A stretch of DNA of 64,000 bases from Streptomyces brevispora (GTDB taxonomy: Bacteria; Actinomycetota; Actinomycetes; Streptomycetales; Streptomycetaceae): contig NZ_VIWW01000003.1 in assembly GCF_007829885.1 (NCBI RefSeq), positions 186,001 through 250,000 on the forward strand, given 5' to 3'. A program made the position numbers and the translations under genes. The notes under the pieces are model-generated. The model had not been told where the DNA came from. It ran no database searches and saw nothing but the letters and a program-made list of their open reading frames with translations. Of the stretch, positions 51,686-60,844 are shown piece by piece (position 1 is the first letter of the stretch; every line of letters starts with the position of its first letter).

Positions 51686-54594
51686 CGTGCGCCCCCTCGC
51701 AGCTCCACCAGATCGGCCAGTTCCGCATCGCTGAGCTCGGTCAGGGCGCTCTCCCCGGAACCGAGGACCGCGTCCGCGAGCCCCTGTTTACGGGCCAGCA
51801 TGTCGGCGATCCGGTCCTCGATCGTGCCCTCGGCGATCAGCCGGTGCACCTGCACCGGCTGGGTCTGCCCGATGCGGTACGCGCGGTCGGTCGCCTGGGC
51901 CTCGACCGCGGGGTTCCACCAGCGGTCGAAGTGCACCACGTGGCCCGCCCTGGTGAGGTTGAGGCCGGTCCCGGCCGCCTTGAGCGACAGCAGGAAAACC
52001 GGGGCCTCGCCCGCCTGGAAACGGTTCACCATCGACTCACGTGCGGCGACCGGCGTGCCGCCGTGCAGGAACTGGGTACGGACCCCGCGCGCCGCCAGAT
52101 GCCGTTCGAGGAGCCGGGCCATCTGCACGTACTGGGTGAACACCAGGACAGCCGCGCCCTCCGCGAGAATGGTGTCCAGCAGTTCGTCGAGCAGCTCCAG
52201 CTTTCCCGAACGGCCGGCGATGTGCGGATCCTCCTCCTTGAGGTACTGCGCCGGATGGTTGCAGATCTGTTTGAGCGCGGTCAGCAGCTTCACCACCAGG
52301 CCCCGCCGGGCGATGCCGTCGGCGGCGGAGATCGCCGCCAGGGTCTCCCGTACCACCGCCTCGTACAGGCCCGCCTGTTCGGCCGTCAGGGAGACCGCCC
52401 GGTCCGTCTCGGTCTTCGGCGGCAGCTCCGGAGCGATGCCCGGATCGGACTTGCGCCGGCGCAGCAGGAACGGACGCACCAGCGCGCCGAGCCGCTCGGC
52501 CGCCGCGGGGTCGCTGCCGCCCTCCACCGCGCGCGCGTACCGGGTACGGAAGGTGCCGAGCCGGCCGAGCAGGCCGGGGGTCGTCCAGTCGAGGATCGCC
52601 CACAGTTCGGAGAGGTTGTTCTCCACGGGGGTGCCGGTGAGGGCCACCCGGGCCTGCGCGCCGATCGTACGCAGCTGTCTGGCCGTTGCCGAGTACGGAT
52701 TCTTCACGTGCTGCGCCTCGTCGGCGACGACCATGCCCCACCGGGTGGCCGCGAGTCTCGGGGTGTCCAGCCGCATCGTCCCGTACGTGGTGAGGACGAA
52801 CTCGCCGTCCGCCAGGTTGTCCAGGTTGCGTGCTCCGCCGTGGAAGCGGCGCACCGGGGTGCCCGGCGCGAACCTCTCGATCTCCCGCTGCCAGTTGCCC
52901 ATCAGTGACGTCGGGCAGACCACCAGGGTGGGGCCCGCGGCGGATTCGACGGTCTGCCGGTGCAGATGCAGTGCGATCAGGGTGATGGTCTTGCCGAGCC
53001 CCATGTCGTCGGCGAGACAGCCGCCGAGCCCGAGTGAGGTCATCGTGTGCAGCCAGTTCAGGCCACGGAGCTGGTAGTCACGCAACGTCGCGGTGAGCGC
53101 CGCGGGCTGACCGAGCGCCGGTTGTTCACCCTGCGCCCGCTGGCCCTCCGGATCGGCGAGCCGCTTCCGCAGCCCCTCCAGCCAGCCGGTCGCCCGTACC
53201 TCGACGCGGCGGCCGTCGACCTCGGTGGAGCCGGTCAGCACCGCCCCGAGCGCGTCGATCGGCGTGACCTTGCGGTCCTGGGTCTCCCGGGCGCGACGCG
53301 CCTCGTCGGGATCGATCAGCACCCACTGGTCGCGCAGCCGCACCAGCGGCCGGCCTGCCTCGGCCAGTCGGTCGAGCTCGGCGCGGCTGAGCTTCTGGTC
53401 ACCGAGCGCGAACCACCAGTTGAACGCGAGCAGGGCGTCCGCGGACAGGAGCGGCGCGGTGTCCGACGCGGTACGCAGAGGCCCCCGGGAACCGTCCGGC
53501 TCGTCCTTGCCGTCCTCATCGTCGGGCGGGCCGATCACCGCGCGCGCCGTGAGTTTGCGGGCCAGCTCCCTGGGCCAGTGCACCTGCACGCCCGTCGCGG
53601 CGAGGGCCCGTGAGGCGGTGCCTAGCAGCTCGGCGATCTCCTCGTCGGCCGGTTCCACCGAGTCCGGAACGGCCGCCGAAAGCAGCGGAGTCAGGGGCGG
53701 CCAGGCGCGGGCGGCCCGGCGCAGCATCAGAAGGGCGTCCATCCGAACCCTCGGCCCGAGGGCGGCGGCAGCCGGCCCACTGCCCGTCCAGATCTCGGCG
53801 GCGTCGGTGACCAGGGTCGGATCGCTGACGCTGTGGATCTGCGGAACCACACGGAAGGAAGGGCCGGACAACTCTCCCTCGGACGGCTCGTCGACCAGGT
53901 CGAGCCCGGACACCTCCACGCGCAGCGAGAGCCGGACACCGGCGTCGTGCCCGGCCGCGACATCGGCGACCCAGGGCCGCTGATCCGGCAGCCGCTGCGG
54001 AGCGTCCGCGGTGAACGCCGGGCCCCCGGCGGCGAGGGCCGCCGCCGGCGTACGCGGCAGCCCGTCGGCCACCGCGTCGAGGAACGCCCTTACCAGCCAC
54101 TCCGGTTCGGGAAGCAGCAGAGGCTCGGCCGTCGCATCGAGCGGCACCGCATGGGCACTTGGCGGCATCGACGCGGCCAGCGTACGAATCCGGTCCTGAT
54201 CGTCCGCGGTGAGCGGTCCGACCCGCCAGGCGTCGTGATCCGTGGCGCTCAGCCCCGGCAACAACAGCCCACGCGCGGTGAGCTGAAGGGCCAGCAGCCC
54301 CGCCGCACCCCAGAAGGCGGCCGCCGGGGATGCGTGTGCCGAGGCTCGTGCGCGGGTGAGTACCGGCAGAGCGTCCCGTACGGGAAGCAGCCGCGCCGGT
54401 ACCTCGTACGGCAGGGCGTCGGAGCCGGTCACGGTCAGGTCCTCGACGGTCCCGGGGGCATCGGGCGGACTGCTACCGTCTGGGCACCAGAAGGCGACGC
54501 GTCCGGTCCGGGAGGGATCCGCGGGCAGGAACACCACGGAACAGCCGGCGAGTGCGGAGATCTCGGAGAGCGTTGCTGCGGGGAGGCTGTGCAC
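51682..54594 (-). CDS. SNF2-family DEAD/DEAH ATPase (HepA-like)
   Basis: A 970-residue SNF2 translocase. Residues 1-480 are a variable actinobacterial N-terminal region. The ATPase core has ADDMGLGKT (Lys535), DEAQ at 625-628 with the motif continuing HVKN, and LTGTPVENNLSELWAILD. The helicase C-terminal lobe has VLVFTQYVQMARLLERHLAA, FLLSLKAAGTGLNLTRAGHV and QATDRAYRIGQTQPVQVHRL. Such proteins move along double-stranded DNA and remodel bound proteins rather than unwind. The GTG at 54594 starts the operon, with SWIM gene following by a 4-base overlap. Confidence 0.95.
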   Translation of the reverse strand: MHSLPAATLSEISALAGCSVVFLPADPSRTGRVAFWCPDGSSPPDAPGTVEDLTVTGSDALPYEVPARLLPVRDALPVLTRARASAHASPAAAFWGAAGLLALQLTARGLLLPGLSATDHDAWRVGPLTADDQDRIRTLAASMPPSAHAVPLDATAEPLLLPEPEWLVRAFLDAVADGLPRTPAAALAAGGPAFTADAPQRLPDQRPWVADVAAGHDAGVRLSLRVEVSGLDLVDEPSEGELSGPSFRVVPQIHSVSDPTLVTDAAEIWTGSGPAAAALGPRVRMDALLMLRRAARAWPPLTPLLSAAVPDSVEPADEEIAELLGTASRALAATGVQVHWPRELARKLTARAVIGPPDDEDGKDEPDGSRGPLRTASDTAPLLSADALLAFNWWFALGDQKLSRAELDRLAEAGRPLVRLRDQWVLIDPDEARRARETQDRKVTPIDALGAVLTGSTEVDGRRVEVRATGWLEGLRKRLADPEGQRAQGEQPALGQPAALTATLRDYQLRGLNWLHTMTSLGLGGCLADDMGLGKTITLIALHLHRQTVESAAGPTLVVCPTSLMGNWQREIERFAPGTPVRRFHGGARNLDNLADGEFVLTTYGTMRLDTPRLAATRWGMVVADEAQHVKNPYSATARQLRTIGAQARVALTGTPVENNLSELWAILDWTTPGLLGRLGTFRTRYARAVEGGSDPAAAERLGALVRPFLLRRRKSDPGIAPELPPKTETDRAVSLTAEQAGLYEAVVRETLAAISAADGIARRGLVVKLLTALKQICNHPAQYLKEEDPHIAGRSGKLELLDELLDTILAEGAAVLVFTQYVQMARLLERHLAARGVRTQFLHGGTPVAARESMVNRFQAGEAPVFLLSLKAAGTGLNLTRAGHVVHFDRWWNPAVEAQATDRAYRIGQTQPVQVHRLIAEGTIEDRIADMLARKQGLADAVLGSGESALTELSDAELADLVELRGGAR

Positions 54595-54848
54595 AGCGAT
54601 GTCAGATTCCTCAAATTTGACTAGTTGACTGAGGTCGCCGAGGGTACTCCATCACGTCCCGTGCGGGGGCCGGCCTCCGCATGATTCACGTCACACGCCT
54701 GTGTCTGTTATGTCGGCCAGGTGTAGTCAGCCCCCTCCGGAATGTGGGGGTTGGCACCAGGAAACCTCGGGTGGTGGCTCCATGGCTGCTATACATCTGC
54801 GACTCGTACGTTTCATCAGGTCAGCGCACCTCTAAGACCGGAGACACA

Positions 54849-55901
54849 ATGCCTCAGGCCGCAACCACCGTCGCGGAACGAACCCGTGACAGTGACATAT
54901 GTGCCGGAAGTACAGGAAGTGACTTCGCGCCACTGCTGCGGGCCGTCAAGGGGCAGGGACTCCTCGAACGCCGCACCGGTTGGTACGCGGCAGGCATCGC
55001 CGTCAATCTGCTCGCCCTGGGCGCCGTGCTCACGGGAATGTTCCTCCTCGGCAACACGTGGTGGACCCTGCTGCTCGCTCTGCCCCTCGCCATCTTCTGG
55101 TCCCGCACCGCGTTCGTCGGACACGACGCCGGCCACGCACAGATATCCGGTGACCGCAGGGCGAGCCGCGCCATCGGCCTGGTGCACGCCAATCTGCTCC
55201 TCGGCATGAACGAAGCCTGGTGGAACGACAAACACGTACGCCACCACGCCAACCCCAACCATGTGGACAAGGACCCGGACGTCGGCGTCGGCGCCCTCGT
55301 CTGGACCCAGAAGCAAGCAGCGCAGCGCGAAGGCTTCGCCCGCTGGCTCACCCGTAATCAGGCCTGGCTGTTCTTCCCGATGCTGCTCCTGGAAGGCATC
55401 GCGCTGAAGATCTCCGGCTTCCAGTACCTGCGACAGCAGCCCGCCCGTGAGCGCGCCCTCTCCGCCCTGCTCCTGGTCGCCCACCTCGGCCTCTACGCCA
55501 CGCTGCTGCTCACCGTCATGTCGCCCGGGAAGGCCGTCGTCTTCGCGCTCGTGCACCACGCGCTCTTCGGCCTTCACCTGGGCATGGCCTTCGCCCCGAA
55601 CCACAAGGGCATGGAGATGCCCGACCCCGACGGCGACCGCTGGGGACACCTGCAGCGCCAGGTCCTCACCTCACGCAACGTGCGGGGCGCCGTCCTCACC
55701 GACTGGTTCCTGGGCGGGCTCAACTACCAGATCGAGCACCACCTCTTCCCGAGCATGCCCCGCCCGCATCTGCGGCTGGCGCAGCCACTGGTCAAGGCTC
55801 ACTGCGAGGCGCTCGGAATGCCGTACGCGGAGACCGGACTCATCGAGTCCTACCGCCAGGCACTCGACCACATGCACGAGGTCGGCGCGCCGCTCAGGTG
55901 A
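54849..55901 (+). CDS. Membrane fatty acid desaturase
   Basis: A 350-residue acyl-lipid or acyl-CoA desaturase with three His boxes: HDAGH (92-96), HVRHH (129-133) and the QIEHH group with His297-His298 followed by LFP. Hydrophobic pairs lie at about 46-86 and 205-250, placing the di-iron site on the cytoplasmic face. It introduces a double bond into membrane lipids; DesA3-type enzymes have the same layout and need an electron donor not encoded here. The ATG at 54849 follows GGAGA; an extension to 54681 has no ribosome site. Divergent from the SNF2 gene. A TATACAT-like -10 lies near 54790. Confidence 0.92.
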   Translation: MPQAATTVAERTRDSDICAGSTGSDFAPLLRAVKGQGLLERRTGWYAAGIAVNLLALGAVLTGMFLLGNTWWTLLLALPLAIFWSRTAFVGHDAGHAQISGDRRASRAIGLVHANLLLGMNEAWWNDKHVRHHANPNHVDKDPDVGVGALVWTQKQAAQREGFARWLTRNQAWLFFPMLLLEGIALKISGFQYLRQQPARERALSALLLVAHLGLYATLLLTVMSPGKAVVFALVHHALFGLHLGMAFAPNHKGMEMPDPDGDRWGHLQRQVLTSRNVRGAVLTDWFLGGLNYQIEHHLFPSMPRPHLRLAQPLVKAHCEALGMPYAETGLIESYRQALDHMHEVGAPLR

Positions 55902-55997
55902 CCGTCGTGGACGGGTTCGGGGCAGGCTGGAACCGATGGGCACGCACATGCGTTCTCACTGCAGGAGCGGCCACTGGCCGCGAAGGAGGCGTGGACG

Positions 55998-56180
55998 ATG
56001 TCGAACAGCGCAAAGATCGCCATTGGGGGAGTTGTCGTCGCAGTCGTCCTGATGCCGTTCATCGGGTTCTGGCTGTCCCTGCTGGTGCTCATCGGAGTAC
56101 CCGCGATCGCCTATCTGGCACTGGATCCCAGCCAGCGGCGCAGGCTCCGCAGGATCACTCGTAAGGAGATCGGCCGCTGA
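55998..56180 (+). CDS. Small membrane protein, 60 aa
   Basis: A 60-residue protein with one long or two short hydrophobic helices (IAIGGVVVAVVLMPFIGFWL, then LLVLIGVPAIAYLAL) and a very basic C-terminus (PSQRRRLRRITRKEIGR). GGAGG sits nine bases upstream of the ATG. It lies 96 bases after the desaturase and before a strong hairpin, so it may be the last gene of that transcript. No function known. Confidence 0.78.
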   Translation: MSNSAKIAIGGVVVAVVLMPFIGFWLSLLVLIGVPAIAYLALDPSQRRRLRRITRKEIGR

Positions 56181-56574
56181 GCCGGTCGACGGTCAAGCAC
56201 CGTGCAAAGGCCGTAGAGGGCCCCGTCCTGCCCAAACCGTGCCGGTTCGACCCCGCGCGCGCAGATGTTTGAGCTCGTGCACGACGACATTGGGCCTCGT
56301 GCCTGAAGACGGTCGGCGGGGCCCGGGATCTCAGGATCCCGGGCCCCGCCGACCGTAACGGTGTGTGCCGGTTGCGCCGCATCAGCCGGGCCGCCTCCGG
56401 AGCCTCGTCGAGACCGTACGTCGCGGAGGGTGCCGGCCGAAGATGGCCATCGGGCAACCGCCGACTGCTCCTCGCCGCTGGCCACTCCCAAGGCGATGCC
56501 CTCCCCTCACGGGCGAACCGTGCCGCGTATGAGCCCGGACCGCCGGCCGAACCCCGCGCCGGAAGGCGCCATGC
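56181..56574. other. Intergenic region with a bidirectional terminator
   Basis: Lies between convergent genes. It contains the perfect 20-bp hairpin at 56311-56354 and otherwise only shadow frames. No further gene is supported. Confidence 0.5.
56311..56354. terminator. Perfect 20-bp hairpin between convergent genes
   Basis: Perfect inverted repeat, arms 56311-56330 and 56335-56354 with the 4-base loop TCAG, almost wholly G/C. It lies between the desaturase/small-protein unit (plus) and the hypothetical gene ending at 56575 (minus), as expected of a bidirectional terminator. Confidence 0.8.
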
Positions 56575-57630
56575 TCAGGAGGGCCGCACCGCCAGCGCGT
56601 CCAGGGCTTTGAGCAGACCGGGCAGTTTGGTGCCGCGCCTGACCGGCACGATCTCGCCGGGTATCTCGTCCAGCAGCAGGAAGGCGATGTCGTCGGTCCT
56701 GGCCACCATGGACCAGCCGGTGCCGTCGGCACGGATCATCCGGGCCTCCCCGGTGGCGAAGGACGAACGGACCCGGCCGGGCGGCGGCGGGGTATCGACA
56801 TAGGAGTGGGCCTGCGCGAGAGCCCGCCGGACGCCGGGATGCGTGCCGGAGAGGGCGCCGCGCTCTGCCGCGACGTCGCCCTCCGCGGCGCCGCCGTCCC
56901 CCGCGGCAGCGCTGTTCTCCGCGGTGCCGGAACCGGCGGCAGTGTCCGTACCGGAACCGGCACCCGCGCCGGGCTCTGTACCGGCGTCCGCCCCGGCGCC
57001 CCCTGCACCGGAACCGGTGCCCGAACCCGCGTCACCATGCGCACCGGAACCGGCATCCGGGGCGGTCCTGCCCGTGCCTCCACCGCCCGCTGGGCCGAAC
57101 GCGGTCTCGTCGTCGATCTGTTCGCGCCAGACCGCCCACTGCAACGCGATCGCGTCCGCGCCGAGGCGACGCTGAGCCGGCCCCCACGCCTGGGTGTCGG
57201 GCGGAGCCAGCGGCGGCAGATCCTCGCCGTCCGCCTCCGGATCAGGCGACGGATCGTGCGGGGCCGCCACGCCCGGAGCGGCGACCGCCACGGCGAGCGG
57301 CCAGCCGGGGAGTGCGCAGACCACCGTGCGGTCGTCGGGCGACAGGTCGTACTCCATGCCGCAGTCCCAGGACGCTATCGCCACGGCCACCAGGGACACG
57401 TCATCGACGACGACGGTCCACCTGGCCCCGTCGCTGTCCTGGCCCATGATCAGACCGTACCCGTCGGCATACGGTTCGAGGCCGAGCGCCGCACACGCCG
57501 CCGGGTAGTCGTCGCCGAGAACGCTCGGGAACTGCGCAGGGGTCAGCAGGACCGCGGTCAGCACATACAGTGCGTCATCGTCGGCGACTGCGTTGTCCGT
57601 CCCGGTCACCGCACCCTCCTCGTCCGTCAT
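56575..57630 (-). CDS. Conserved hypothetical protein with Gly/Ala/Ser/Thr-rich linker
   Basis: A 351-residue protein. Residues 20-185 form a folded domain (ALYVLTAVLLTPAQFPSVLG; ARWTVVVDDVSLVAVAIASW; DRTVVCALPGWPLAVAVAAP). A linker of about 70 residues is nearly all Gly, Ala, Ser, Thr, Asp and Glu in GAGSGTGS-like runs. A second domain (about 270-351) ends DDIAFLLLDEIPGEIVPVRR, then LLKALDALAVRPS. There is no signal or membrane segment, so it is cytoplasmic. I do not recognise the family. The linker DNA is highly repetitive and may vary in length between strains. Confidence 0.8.
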   Translation of the reverse strand: MTDEEGAVTGTDNAVADDDALYVLTAVLLTPAQFPSVLGDDYPAACAALGLEPYADGYGLIMGQDSDGARWTVVVDDVSLVAVAIASWDCGMEYDLSPDDRTVVCALPGWPLAVAVAAPGVAAPHDPSPDPEADGEDLPPLAPPDTQAWGPAQRRLGADAIALQWAVWREQIDDETAFGPAGGGGTGRTAPDAGSGAHGDAGSGTGSGAGGAGADAGTEPGAGAGSGTDTAAGSGTAENSAAAGDGGAAEGDVAAERGALSGTHPGVRRALAQAHSYVDTPPPPGRVRSSFATGEARMIRADGTGWSMVARTDDIAFLLLDEIPGEIVPVRRGTKLPGLLKALDALAVRPS

Positions 57631-57724
57631 GGTTGTCGTCGGCGCACCTTAACCAGTGAGTAACCCGCTCGTCGAGGCCCTGACAACGCAGAAGACCTCG
57701 CTCCGGTGTGCCGTGGACGGGCTC

Positions 57725-58033
57725 TCACTCGGCGGCCAGGCCGAGCAGCGTACGGGCCACGACATCCGGTGATTCGTCGCGTTCCCGGGCGAGTGCGATG
57801 ACCGCCCGGCAGGCCAGTTCTCCGACGCCGAAGGAAAGTGCCTCCGGCGACACCCACCCGCTCGCCTCGTCCATCCGCTCCTGGTCGTCCTCCACCGACG
57901 CCGCGACGAACGTGGCGGCCGCGTCGAACAGATTGTGCTGCCGGTGCTCCGGCGCCCTGGTGGGAACGCCGGGCCGGCCGTCCTTGCGGCCGGGGGCCAC
58001 GGCTCTGCGGAGTATGCCGAACATGTCGGCCAT
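57725..58033 (-). CDS. Hypothetical protein, 102 aa
   Basis: A 102-residue cytoplasmic protein: ADMFGILRRAVAPGRKDGRP, then HRQHNLFDAAATFVAASVED and LSFGVGELACRAVIALARER, with a mostly helical second half. The ATG at 58033 was chosen because an in-frame extension to 58165 is low complexity and lacks a ribosome site. It is followed after 94 bases by the gene ending at 57630 on the same strand. Function is not recognised. Confidence 0.68.
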   Translation of the reverse strand: MADMFGILRRAVAPGRKDGRPGVPTRAPEHRQHNLFDAAATFVAASVEDDQERMDEASGWVSPEALSFGVGELACRAVIALARERDESPDVVARTLLGLAAE

Positions 58034-58194
58034 GAGGACCACCCTTCCTGGATGCGTGTGTGTGCGACCGGTACCGTGCGCACGCGAGGGTCCGTGCCGA
58101 GCGCGCGTGCCGTCCCTGTCCGCCGTGCTACTCACCGTCATGCCCGCAGACGTAGGGTTGGACACTCGACCTGGACAGGACGGGGGACAGTGCG

Positions 58195-59097
58195 GTGAAG
58201 CGCTACGACCGGCTGAAGGACATCCAACGCCTCGATCCGGAGCGGGACTTCCTGGAGATCTACCGGATCACGGCCACGTACGAATTCCCCTGGGACATCA
58301 CCCGCGCCCTCGAACTCGCCCTTTACCGCACCTATGCCGTCCCGCGTATCGGCCGACTCCTTGCCGAAACAGCTCAGCTGACGGAACGTGCGCAGAAAAG
58401 GTACGACGACACCGCGCTGCTCCTGGACGCCGTCGTCGAGCACGGGTTCGACAGCGACCCGGGGCGTACGGCCATCCGCCGGATCAACCAGATGCACCGC
58501 AGCTACGACATCAGCAACGACGACATGCGTTATGTGCTGTGCACCTTCGTCGTCACCCCGAAGCGCTGGCTCGACTCCTATGGATGGCGTCGGCTGTGCG
58601 GGCACGAGTTGCGGGCCTGCGCCGCCTACTACCGGACCCTGGGCGCCCACATGGGCATCAAGGACCTGCCGCTCACGTACGAGGACTTCGAGCGCACCCT
58701 CGACGCCTACGAGAGGGAGCACTTCGGCTGGGACGAGGGAGCGCGGGCGGTGTCGGACGCCACGCTGGAGCTGATGGCCTCCTGGTACCCGCGGCCCCTG
58801 GCGCCGGTCGTGCGCGGCGCGAGCCTCGCCCTCCTCGACGACTCGCTGCTGCGGGCCTTCCGGTACGAGCGTCCGGGGCCGGTGGCACGGGGCCTCACCC
58901 GGGGCGCTCTGCGCCTGAGGGCCCGCGCGGTGCGTCTGTTGCCCCCTCGCACCACCCCGCACTACGCCCGCCAGAATCCCGAGATCAAGAGCTACCCGGG
59001 CGGCTACGAGGTGTCCGCACTCGGCACGTTTCCCACACTCGGCACGGGAGGCTGTCCGGTCCCGCACCTCCGTCGCCCGGACACCCCGGCCGGGTGA
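58195..59097 (+). CDS. Oxygenase MpaB-family protein (DUF2236-like)
   Basis: A 300-residue helical protein of the MpaB/latex-clearing-like group. Matching segments are DPERDFLEIYRITATYEFPW, INQMHRSYDISNDDMRYVLC, TFVVTPKRWLDSYGWRRLCG and AAYYRTLGAHMGIKDLPLTY. The family includes haem-dependent oxygenases; the His in INQMHRSYDI is a likely cofactor-region residue, though binding cannot be shown here. The GTG start follows GGGGGA. Divergent from the 102-residue hypothetical gene, with an Arg-rich C-terminus. Substrate unknown. Confidence 0.85.
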   Translation: MKRYDRLKDIQRLDPERDFLEIYRITATYEFPWDITRALELALYRTYAVPRIGRLLAETAQLTERAQKRYDDTALLLDAVVEHGFDSDPGRTAIRRINQMHRSYDISNDDMRYVLCTFVVTPKRWLDSYGWRRLCGHELRACAAYYRTLGAHMGIKDLPLTYEDFERTLDAYEREHFGWDEGARAVSDATLELMASWYPRPLAPVVRGASLALLDDSLLRAFRYERPGPVARGLTRGALRLRARAVRLLPPRTTPHYARQNPEIKSYPGGYEVSALGTFPTLGTGGCPVPHLRRPDTPAG

Positions 59098-59175
59098 GGG
59101 GGCCGGCCGGTGCGGTGCGTGCGCCACCGGGGGTATGAGCCCGTCCGGCACCGTGCGTGCGACACCGAGGGGCCA

Positions 59176-59775
59176 TCAGCCCATCCGTTCGGCAAGGACG
59201 AGGAAGCGGGCCTCCTCGTCGATGTACGTATCCAGCCGCCAGCCCGAACGGGTCAGTAGCGGGCGGAGGTTGTGCTCCGCCCGCAGATCGGCTTCGGTGA
59301 GGTTGCGGCCGTGCCGCGCGGCCAGTGCCGCCCTGCCGATGGGATGGAAGAGTGCCAGCAGCCCGCCCGGCCGCACCACCCGGGCCAGTTCCGCCAGATA
59401 CCGCCCCGGTTGCGGCAGATGCGAGATCAGCCCGGCCGCGAACACCGCGTCGAGCGCATGCGACCGCAGCGGCAGCCGGGCGGCGTCGGCCTGGAGCAGC
59501 AGTCCGCTGCGGTCGCGGCCCGCGCGTGCCGCGGACTCCAGCATGGCCGTGGTGAGGTCGGCGCCCAGCACCGTGCCCCCGGGACCGACCGCATCCCGCA
59601 GGGCGGGAAGCGCCCGTCCCGTACCGCATCCCGCGTCGAGCACGGCGTCGCCCGCGCGCAGTCCGAGTGCGGAGACCGCCGCGGCGTAGGCGGGACCGTC
59701 GTCGGGGAAGCGGGCGTCCCAGCTCGCGGCGCGGGCGGTGAAGAAGTCCTGGACGTGTGTGTGGTCATCGGCCAT
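59176..59775 (-). CDS. Class I SAM-dependent methyltransferase
   Basis: A 199-residue methyltransferase. The SAM loop VLDAGCGTGRALPALRDAVG is followed by acidic VLGADLTTAML, ADAARLPLRSHALDAVFAAG and LARVVRPGGLLALFHPIGRA. This is a Methyltransf_11-type, UbiE-like small enzyme. The start is ATG 59775 (MADDHTHVQDFF); six extra codons upstream (59793) are possible. The N-terminal FFTARAASWDARFPDDGPAY motif is typical of the ubiE/coq5 style. It is divergent from the MHYT gene. The substrate cannot be told from sequence. Confidence 0.9.
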   Translation of the reverse strand: MADDHTHVQDFFTARAASWDARFPDDGPAYAAAVSALGLRAGDAVLDAGCGTGRALPALRDAVGPGGTVLGADLTTAMLESAARAGRDRSGLLLQADAARLPLRSHALDAVFAAGLISHLPQPGRYLAELARVVRPGGLLALFHPIGRAALAARHGRNLTEADLRAEHNLRPLLTRSGWRLDTYIDEEARFLVLAERMG

Positions 59776-59935
59776 GCGGACATGATCGCGCAACGGCCGC
59801 TCGAACGAATCGGCATGGATCGGGGTGCATGTTCGACCACGGTGTGATCGTTCGGGAGTGTCTCTCTGTCATATTCCGGCAGCTTTCGAATGCGCCCGGG
59901 GCGCGCACCCCGGCCGCGACTAGCGTCTGGGAGTC

Positions 59936-60805
59936 ATGGGACACCTGGACCACGCCACCTTCGGCTGGCTGACACCTCTGCTGTCGTACGCGATGGCCTG
60001 CATCGGCTCCGCACTCGGACTCAGCTGCACCGTGCGCGCGCTGGAGGCGACCGGGCGCTCGCGCCGCAACTGGCTGATCACGGCCGCATCGGCCATCGGG
60101 TCGGGCATCTGGACCATGCACTTCGTGGCGATGCTCGGCTTCGGCGTGTACGGGACCGACATCCGCTACAACGCGCCGCTGACCTTCCTGAGCCTGCTCG
60201 GCGCCATGGTCGTGGTCGGCGGCGGCGTCTTCGCGGTCGGCTACAGCCGCGACCGGACCAGGGCGCTGCTGCTCGGCGGCTTCGCCACCGGGCTCGGCGT
60301 CGCCAGCATGCACTACCTCGGCATGACGGCACTGCGGCTGCACGGCACCATCCACTACGACCCGCTGCGGGTCGTCCTCTCCGTCGCCATCGCGGTGATC
60401 GCCGCGACAGCGGCTCTGTGGGCGGCGCTCAACATCAAGTCACCGCGTGCGGTGGCCCTTGCCTCCCTTGTCATGGGTGCGGCGGTCAGCAGCATGCACT
60501 ACACCGGAATGTTCGCCGTGACGGTGCGGGTGACGCCCTCGGGAAGCGAGCTCCAGGGGGCCACGGCCATGCAGTTCATCTTCCCGCTCGCCGTCGGCCT
60601 CGGCTCCTACCTCTTTCTGACCTCGGCTTTCGTGGCCCTCTCGCCCACGGCCCGGGAACGCGCCGCCTACGTCTTCGCCGAGCGCGCCGGGACTCCCGCC
60701 GACGCGGAACCCGCATCCGCGGCCGGACCCGTCCGGCGGGGACCGGACACCCGCTCACGTCGCACGGTCCGCAGCCCTGATGCCTCACCCGCAGGCACCC
60801 GCTGA
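59936..60805 (+). CDS. MHYT-domain integral membrane sensor
   Basis: A 289-residue membrane protein with seven helices and the MHYT motif three times: WTMHFVAM, ASMHYLGM and SSMHYTGM. MHYT domains are proposed to bind copper or sense O2, CO or NO, and usually head a signalling protein; here the protein ends after the sensor with a charged tail of about 50 residues. It lies 39 bases upstream of a conservon, so it probably supplies an input to that system (inference). Confidence 0.92.
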   Translation: MGHLDHATFGWLTPLLSYAMACIGSALGLSCTVRALEATGRSRRNWLITAASAIGSGIWTMHFVAMLGFGVYGTDIRYNAPLTFLSLLGAMVVVGGGVFAVGYSRDRTRALLLGGFATGLGVASMHYLGMTALRLHGTIHYDPLRVVLSVAIAVIAATAALWAALNIKSPRAVALASLVMGAAVSSMHYTGMFAVTVRVTPSGSELQGATAMQFIFPLAVGLGSYLFLTSAFVALSPTARERAAYVFAERAGTPADAEPASAAGPVRRGPDTRSRRTVRSPDASPAGTR

Positions 60806-60844
60806 CGCACGGTCCGGCCCGCCCGACAGCGCCGCACCCAGCCC

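Noticed and set aside
50714..53077. 787-codon plus-strand ORF opposite the SWIM and SNF2 genes
   Set aside because: The minus strand carries unmistakable SWIM and SNF2 motifs; the plus frame is a high-GC mirror.
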